Below, one piece after another: positions 58,061-64,000 of a stretch of DNA of 64,000 nt. A model generated the notes under the pieces. That model did not search any database, was not told the origin of the DNA, and saw nothing but the letters and a program-made list of their open reading frames with translations. The position numbers and the translations under genes are program-made. The stretch lies in NCBI GenBank assembly GCA_003024175.1, contig MDYQ01000207.1, positions 298,930 through 362,929 on the forward strand, given 5' to 3'. Position 1 is the stretch's first letter, and each line of letters begins with the position of its first letter. This DNA is from Planoprotostelium fungivorum. Taxonomy: Eukaryota > Evosea > Variosea > Cavosteliida > Cavosteliaceae.

Positions 58061-59430
58061 ATGCAGTTCACGATCACGGCGAGAAACGAGTGGAGGATCC
58101 AATCCATATTCAGTCGATCATCACTCAAAAGGATCAATCGAGACAGATTTCAAGCGCGTAATCTACATCAAGTACCCATCTTAGATGCAACGGAATTCAG
58201 GGGCGACTCTCGCGATCGTTTTGCCAAGAAAGTCCTGGAGGCATTTCAAGTAAGCGATGTCCAATCATACTTTCTCAATCTGACCTTCAGACATCGGGGT
58301 TTCTGTACCTTCGAAATGCACCTCTGTCTGCAGACGGTCAGAACCGAGCGATTACCGCCACAAGACATTTCTTCGATTCAACAGAACAATCGAAGAGGAT
58401 CCTTCACACAACAAAAGACAACCCCAGAGGGTATTATTCATATCACGGTGTCGCTGAAGGAGAGTCACCAGGAGGGGCGGAGATCGAAGGTAAGCGACGA
58501 TGATGGCTCTATAGATTGACTTCACAGCGTTTCTAATGGGAAATGAGATACCTGCCATACAGTTACGAAGGAAATACTTTGAAGACATGGGAATGGAAGA
58601 GAAATACTGGAAGCCGATGACTCTGCAGCAGAAGAACGTATGGCCCAGAGAGGATCTAACATTCCGAGAGGTGCTCCCTCTCTGATCATCCATGGATTGA
58701 CTCCCGTAGATTATGACATCCACTTTCACCACTTGTACAGAAACGTCTAGACTCATCCTATCTGCTATCGCTATCGCTACTGGACGAGATGAAGAGGCTA
58801 TCTTAGGAGGTGGGTCTCTGTTCTCATCCAATTCACATGATCTGTGAATGTGTGTGCATCAGATCCCCTGTCTCACGAATTGATGATACACGATAGAAGT
58901 GAAAGAATCCTCTAATGTAGAACAGTCCATTCGCAAGCTGACTCCACGATGGAGATCAAGCACTACCCTCCTGGAGGCTCTCGAAAGACCATTCGAGAGG
59001 AGTACCAATCCAACATATCCATGACATCCAATGGCTCCTCCTCGGACATTCCCCTGAGAGTGAAAGCCCACTCCGATCTCAGCAGCGTCACCCTCCTCCT
59101 GCAGAATGAGATTACAGGCTTCGAGATCCTGAGAGGGGATTCCACTTGGGTGCCCTTAGAGAGAGTGGAGGGTGCTGTACTGGTCAACACAGGTGGATGA
59201 GGTGCAGTGATCATGGAGAATGAAGGACTGCAGGAGACTGCATGGAGAGGTGGAGTGGAGGGAAGATCAGGTCCACGAAGCATCGTGTCGTGGCCAATTC
59301 AGACAACGAGAAGAAGTCTAGGTACTCACTGGTGTACTTCTGTATGCCCAATTGGGATACCTCTGTCAATCAATGGGATCACTCAATGGATAACCCTGAT
59401 AAATTTGGGGATATTGTCCCCTTCCATTAG
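58061..59430 (+). CDS. 2-oxoglutarate/Fe(II)-dependent oxygenase (isopenicillin N synthase-like)
   Basis: About 370 codons in roughly six exons. N-terminal DIOX_N domain: VPILDATEFRGD, then across an intron TSGFLYLRNAPL, FFDSTEQSKR and GYYSYHGVAEGE. C-terminal 2OG-FeII oxygenase core: HYPPG, iron ligands His and Asp in AHSDLSSVTLLLQ, then VNTGD, SGGKIRSTKHRVV with the third iron ligand His, and the 2OG-binding Arg-x-Ser in SRYSLVYFCMPNWDT. All cofactor residues are present, so it should be active. Substrate is unknown; relatives in plants, fungi and bacteria act on small metabolites. Start ATG 58061 (MQFTITARNEW); TAG at 59428-59430. Confidence 0.8.
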
Positions 59431-59647
59431 ATCTTTACTCTTCTTATGATCTGTACACGGGGTTGACATTGAATGAATGAATTTCATCGTCTTGCACATA
59501 CATCTATATTTGTCCTGTTCAAGTGCTGTAATTTCCACAAAAATCGAGCTGGGCAGCACATCAGGTTGAGTTGTAGATAAATCCGCTATTAAATCCTTTT
59601 TTATATGATGCATCACATCACCATCGCGTCAGCAGAGAATCATCATC

Positions 59648-60052
59648 ATGTCCACAAGTGAAGAGCTGATAGCGAACCTGCAGAAAGAATACGGGGAGAT
59701 ACAAAAGCAGGTAGATCTGATCGATGATGCCATTACGAAGGAACAAGAACCATACATCCGGTAAACTAAATACTTCAGAGACGCATTGACAAAAAACAGC
59801 GCAAGAAAGAAGAAGGAGAAGGCAGTACTGGAAGAACAATTAGAGAAGAAGAGTGAGAGGGGTGTTTTACGACGAAGTTGAAGTACAATAGAACGCGAGA
59901 TTAAAAGCATCCGATGGGAAAATACGAAGAGAGCATTGCTGTCAGTATTGATCTTGGTCGTTTTGGCAGTGATCGCTGATTCTTTGGGCATGATCGATTT
60001 GAGCAAGATCATACACGACATTTTATACCCTCAGACGCATAGGAGGATATAA
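59648..60052 (+). CDS. CCDC167-like small tail-anchored coiled-coil protein
   Basis: Three exons give about 110 residues: a coiled coil (SEELIANLQKEYGEIQKQVDLIDD; ARKKKEKAVLEEQLEKK) running into EIKSIRWENTKRALLSVLILVVLAVIADS, which closely parallels the [23 protein letters not shown] end of animal CCDC167. One C-terminal membrane helix, so probably a tail-anchored ER or organelle protein of unknown role. Exon 1 and exon 2 join in phase only if 59761-59778, just 18 nt (GTAAACTAAATACTTCAG), is an intron; it contains an in-frame TAA. The second intron is 43 nt. TAA at 60050-60052 lies 25 bp from the stop of the convergent gene. Confidence 0.65.
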
Positions 60053-60077
60053 AGTCTTCGCTTCTACATTTTCTTTA

Positions 60078-60469
60078 TCAGAAAGGCATTCCCTGGTAGG
60101 GACGGTTGTAGATGTCGTAGGGGGTGACGTAACCTAGGATCAATGAATAAAAGTCTCCCGAGATTCCAGTCACCTTCATCCGTGCCATAAGGGTAGAATC
60201 CAGGGTGGAAGGGAGACCCCCTCTTGTATCTGTACTTAGTGTCTCTGTGTGCCAAGGGCGTGGCGATGAATTTAGCTGGAGCTTGTACAATGTAGTTGGG
60301 GTAGCTGTTGAGTTCAGAGGAGAAGAACGATCGAAACCCACCCAGAGTAGAAGATTCCATTGGGTAGACCAGTGTTGGCGGGAGGAGGCTGCGCGAAAGT
60401 GTAGTACTGAGCGTTGACTGCTAAAGCTACGCCTAATAATACTATGAGTGTGGTTATCTTGTTCATCAT
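60078..60469 (-). CDS. Small secreted Tyr/Pro-rich protein
   Basis: Three exons, about 105 residues. MMNKITTLIVLLGVALAVNA is a clear signal peptide. The mature protein is rich in Tyr, Pro and Gly (QYYTFAQPPPANTGLPNG, YPNYIVQAPAKFIATPLAHRD, KYRYKRGSPFHPGFYPYGTDE, then across a 44-nt intron GYVTPYDIYNRPYQGMPF). No cysteines in the mature part and no known fold. Composition suggests an extracellular matrix, cyst-wall or stalk component, which is inference. Start ATG 60467-60469, TGA at 60078-60080. Confidence 0.6.
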
Positions 60470-60781
60470 CTTTGCTTGTTTATGACTACACAAGGTGCCT
60501 TTCCATTCAATGGAGGATGTGCGTCCGCCCTCCACGTGCCAGCGTCTGGATGTCAGCTTCTGTGACATAGCTTCCACTCTTGCTCCCTTTATGTGAAATC
60601 ACGACGATTACTGCCCTTGAGGAAGTATGTTACGTTGGTGGACCTAAATTGTGATCGTCACATTTTCAGAAACAGTCTCACCAGTAGATTTCTCACAAAA
60701 AGAGTGATTTCGTTGGCGATCTTATGTTACATAGAAGTTCTAGTTCATGAGCTTTGTCGCCAGCAGAGATAGGCGAAATCG

Positions 60782-60823
60782 GAGGAGACAATGAAATAAA
60801 ACGTTTTATTTCATTGTCTCCTC
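60782..60823. repeat. Perfect 42-bp palindrome in a divergent promoter region
   Basis: GAGGAGACAATGAAATAAAA, the central CG, and the exact reverse complement form a 42-bp palindrome with no spacer. It lies between the secreted-protein start at 60469 and the PEP carboxylase start at 60906. The stretch contains AATAAA on both strands. The rest of the 436-bp gap shows no gene. Confidence 0.9.
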
Positions 60824-60905
60824 AAAATTTCCAGGACTAGTTCGCAGGTTCCTCGGAATTGTACCGACCTGCAGGCTTCGTCATTAATCCAACAACACGA
60901 GCAAC

Positions 60906-63900
60906 ATGTCTAAAAAACGTGGCGAATCCTTTTCAATGCTGCAGTCGATCGATGAATCGCTGGTGCCAGACTCTTACGACTTTCTCTCTATGGGAGATAT
61001 CCTCAAACCAAAACCAATCGCCTCTCTCACCTCTCTGTGGTCAGATATGTTCCCAGGAGCTGCCAAATCTTCTCCTACTCTGAAGAAGAAGTATGAGCTT
61101 CTCCTGGAGCAAGCTAAGGTCGCCATCGATCACACAGACGAGGTGAAGATGAAAATTGATTTGTGAATAGAACTGACACACGAAGACCTCACTGTTGGAC
61201 AACATCATTAACGACTCCTCTGACGACGAATTACTGTTCATAATCCGCAGTCTGCACCTGAAGATCCACTTGGCAGAGATTGACACCCACGTACACGACA
61301 TAGAGGTGAAGCATGCATCAAGTGACGTGTTCACACGATCAGGTACCTACAGATCGAAGCACAAGGAAAGCACCCGACATCTTGGATGCACAGTTCATCC
61401 TCCAAAGCTTCCTGGATTACATCAAGAAAGAGGGACCAGACAACTTTGAGAACTTTGTCAACCAGTCCTTCTTACGTCTGGTCTCCACAGTTCATCCGAA
61501 TGAGACCGAGAGAACCACCAATCTGATGCACTACACCAGCATCCAAGAGAAGTACAACGTATGGAAGAAGGATTTCGATTCCCTCAAGAGTGGGTCATCC
61601 CATCATCATCATCGTTTCTCATCCATCTCTCATGCATCTTCTGGCGTTCGTGACAACAACAGGTCTGCAGATCAATGCATCTGAGTACAGAATCCGAAGA
61701 GAGGGACTGAACACGCTGAGGAGAGAGATCAAGGCGGAGATAGAAGGCATCTGGCAGAGCAACCAACTGAGAATGGGTGCCATCCAAGTCCAGAACGAGG
61801 CCAGACGCATTCTCGATCGCTACAAAGTCATCTTCAAGGTATAGGGTACACATCGATAGAGAATGAAGAGACACAGGCCTATCCTACCTTCCTCAAGTTT
61901 GTGAAGCATCTGGCGGGTGAGGCTTTCTGGAGGTACCACGCACATCGCTACAGCACATCTGCCGATTGGAGGAAGATGTACACGAAGATCTCCCACGGGC
62001 CCTCTAGAGAGGACACATTGGCTGCCATCAAACAGACCTTCGCTGCCCTGGGTGTTCGATTGAACCCTCCCAAGATCGTCACCCCTGTCATTCACTTTGG
62101 TACCTGGAAGGGTGGTGACCGTGATGGTAACCCTTTCGTCATCGCTTCCTTCTCCAATCAGGTCTCCCTCTTTTCCTCTCTTTTCTTTCCTCTCCTCTCT
62201 CTTCTCTCTTCTCTCGTTCTCTCTTCTTCATTTCTTCTTCGTTTCTTCTACTTCTGATGTATGTCGACAGACATTCATCGAGCAGAAGGAGTTTGTGCTA
62301 TCTCAATACACAGAGATGGCGAGGACTCTGGTGGATAAGCTGACCATCTCCACACGCTACGTCTCTGTCACGGAGGATCTGAGACAGAGTCTCTTGGCGG
62401 ATCAAAAGTTGTTCCCCTACATCAACAACATCAAACCCTCTGAGCCCTACCGAGCCAAGGTCCGGTACATACTGGAGAAGTTGGACAACACTCTCACCAG
62501 AACGAGAGAAGTCCTCAAGCAGGCCGGTGAGACTGTCAAGCCTCTCTTGGGTCTCTCTCAGCCAGGTCAGTCGTCTCTGTCTTATTCTTCTCCTCCCTTC
62601 TATTCTTTTCCTCTACCCCTCTTCTGTTCTTCTTCTGCCCTATTCTTCTCCTCTACCCCTCTTCTATTCTTCCTCTCTACCTGATTCTCCTCTCTTCTCT
62701 TCTCTCTTCTCTCCTCTCTTCTCTTCGCTGAATGATTGATTAGGACCCACGGGATATAACTCTCTGAGTCAACTGCAGAGCGATGTCAACACGTTGTACG
62801 CCTCCCTCCTGGCCAACGACAGCAAAGCCCAAGCCAGGTGAGAGGATGGAAGAGATAAAGTGACACCAGACAGGTCCATGCTACAAGACTTTCAGATCCT
62901 GGTGGATACCTTTGGCCTTCACATGGCTGCCATCGACTTCAGACAGACATCAGAGAAGAACAAGACGGCCGTCATCGAATACCTCAAGGCTATCGAGCAC
63001 GAGCAAGCCCCTTCTTTCCAGGTGAGAGATCACAAGAGGAGAAGAGTGACCGGAGCAGAGCTTCGGAGAGAAGGAGAGAATCAAGTTGTTGATGGAGTTG
63101 ATCCTGACGGACGATTCTGAGCTGACACCATGGACTCTGGGTCAGTTGTCCAAGACATCCAGAGACACCTTCGAGACTCTCGTCATCTTCGCGGATGCTG
63201 CCACCACTGACCCCAAGGCCGTCGGAAAATTCATCATCAGTGAGTATCATCCATCTCATCCATCGTTTCACTCGTGGTGTGAGATTTGTATCGAATAGGA
63301 TGCTGAGATGGAGTACAGGTATGTGTCAGAACGCATCGGATATCTTGGTGGTGTTGCTGTTGATGAAGTTGAATGGAATGTTGAAGAGCAAGGGAGGAAA
63401 GATCGTTCACTGCCCATTCGATGTCACCGGTCTGTTTGAGACCATCGAGGATCTGAAGGTGAGAAGAGTCAATGGGCTCATCTGTAAGGAGTCAATGGGC
63501 TCATCTGTAAGGAGTCAATGGGCTCATCTGTAAGGAGTCAATGGACTCATCCTCTGTAGGCTGCCCCTCGCATTGTCACGGAACTCCTCAGCATCCAACC
63601 CATCAGGAACTACATCACAGAGCACAGGAACAACAAGCTCACCATCATGCTCGGTTATTCTGATTCAGTCAGAGACGGTTCCTCCTTCGCCAGTGACTCT
63701 CAGATCGCTCGAACCACCATCATCCTCAAGGTATCCCCTCCTTCTCTCTTTTATACTTCAAATTAACCAATCCTCAGCAATTGGAGGCTGAACTCAACCG
63801 AGGCCAAGCACCGGTTCAATTTGTCTTCTACCGTGGAAGAGGAGACACACTACCCAGAGGTGAGAAGAGAGAGAAGAAGAGAGTTGAAGGGAGATAGGAT

Positions 63901-64000
63901 TCGGAGGATCAGTGACGAAGGCCATGATGTCACAGATGAACACGACATCTGAAGAGGACCACACCGAGCAGAACCGATATCTGAGACGTTACGCCACCGT
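60906..64000 (+). CDS. Phosphoenolpyruvate carboxylase, 3' end beyond window
   Basis: Carboxylates phosphoenolpyruvate to oxaloacetate to refill the TCA cycle. Ten or more exons are visible, covering perhaps two thirds of the usual 900-residue enzyme. Family motifs in order: LVSTVHPNETERTTN (catalytic His of the TAHPTE site), FGTWKGGDRDGNPFV, MAAIDFRQTSEKN, IMLGYSDSVRDGSSF and VFYRGRGDTLPRGFGG. At the last two motifs the expected residues (Lys in SDSxKD, His in FHGRGG) are Arg here, so activity should not be assumed. Long pyrimidine-rich introns (62163-62268, 62573-62740) and a 23-bp repeat intron make this gene looser than its neighbours. Start ATG 60906 (MSKKRGESFSMLQSIDES). The last codons read LRRYAT at the window edge. 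Confidence 0.8.
63467..63558 (+). repeat. 23-bp tandem repeat in a PEP carboxylase intron
   Basis: AGTCAATGGGCTCATCTGTAAGG is repeated three times exactly, with a fourth diverged copy, filling an intron that runs from the GTGAG donor at 63459 to the acceptor at 63559. Each copy carries its own TGTAAG, so internal donor-like sites are repeated. Confidence 0.85.

Noticed and set aside
57932-58200. Upstream plus-strand frame extending the oxygenase into the previous gene
   Set aside because: It overlaps the basic tail and stop of the TPR-like gene; the ATG at 58061 suffices for the DIOX_N domain.
63467-63558. Regular 23-bp direct repeats as a CRISPR array
   Set aside because: No spacers between units, located inside an intron of a eukaryotic gene.

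Overview
This window reads as a compact, intron-rich nuclear genome segment from a free-living protist, most likely an amoebozoan. A fungus-eating protostelid of the Protostelium/Planoprotostelium kind would fit, but that is inference and no marker gene fixes the species. Evidence for a eukaryote is direct: almost every gene is cut by short introns, mostly 36-90 nt, starting GTGAG or GTAAG, with a CTGAC/CTAAC-like branch site 8-15 nt before the CAG or TAG. Genes lie on both strands, with convergent stop codons as little as 25 bp apart and divergent start codons 100-200 bp apart. The amoebozoan-like inventory includes a true tyrosine kinase, a hybrid histidine kinase with a Ser/Thr-kinase-like and AAA front end, an atypical dynamin, MLH1, PrimPol and THADA/Trm732.

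Layout. 1-0.7 kb: edge of an unrecognised minus-strand gene and a 73-residue membrane protein. 1.16-6.49 kb: a receptor tyrosine kinase whose ectodomain carries three hevein-like chitin-binding modules, a catalytically broken GH18 chitinase fold and a GPS/GAIN-like motif. 6.7-16.8 kb: F-box/PH protein, leucine-rich-repeat/coiled-coil protein, and a WW/coiled-coil/double-SH3 scaffold. 16.9-22.7 kb: dynamin-like GTPase, ankyrin protein, RING/TRAF-type zinc-finger protein. 22.7-24.3 kb: decayed copies of two genes that are intact further along, the histidine kinase and a secreted repeat protein. 24.3-29.7 kb: short-chain dehydrogenase divergent from MLH1, which runs almost directly into a PrimPol-type primase, possibly as one fused gene. 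30.1-37.5 kb: hybrid histidine kinase. 37.8-39.5 kb: secreted or membrane repeat protein. 40.0-40.6 kb: piggyBac-like transposase remnant. 40.6-43.1 kb: papain-like protease and a coiled-coil repeat protein. 43.3-54.7 kb: THADA/Trm732, MYND-finger protein, beta-ureidopropionase. 55.1-60.5 kb: PPR-like protein, acidic TPR-like protein, 2-oxoglutarate oxygenase, CCDC167-like protein, small secreted protein. 60.9 kb to the edge: phosphoenolpyruvate carboxylase, cut off by the window.

Most neighbours are functionally unrelated, as expected of a eukaryotic genome, and I see no operon. The most striking system is the chitinase-like receptor tyrosine kinase, which looks built to bind chitin without digesting it and to signal inwards. 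Next come the MLH1-PrimPol junction, introns that share sequence with each other (introner-like), and introns that appear to be only 18 and 26 nt long. Exon boundaries were set by hand from splice signals and frame continuity; no alignment or database search was run.
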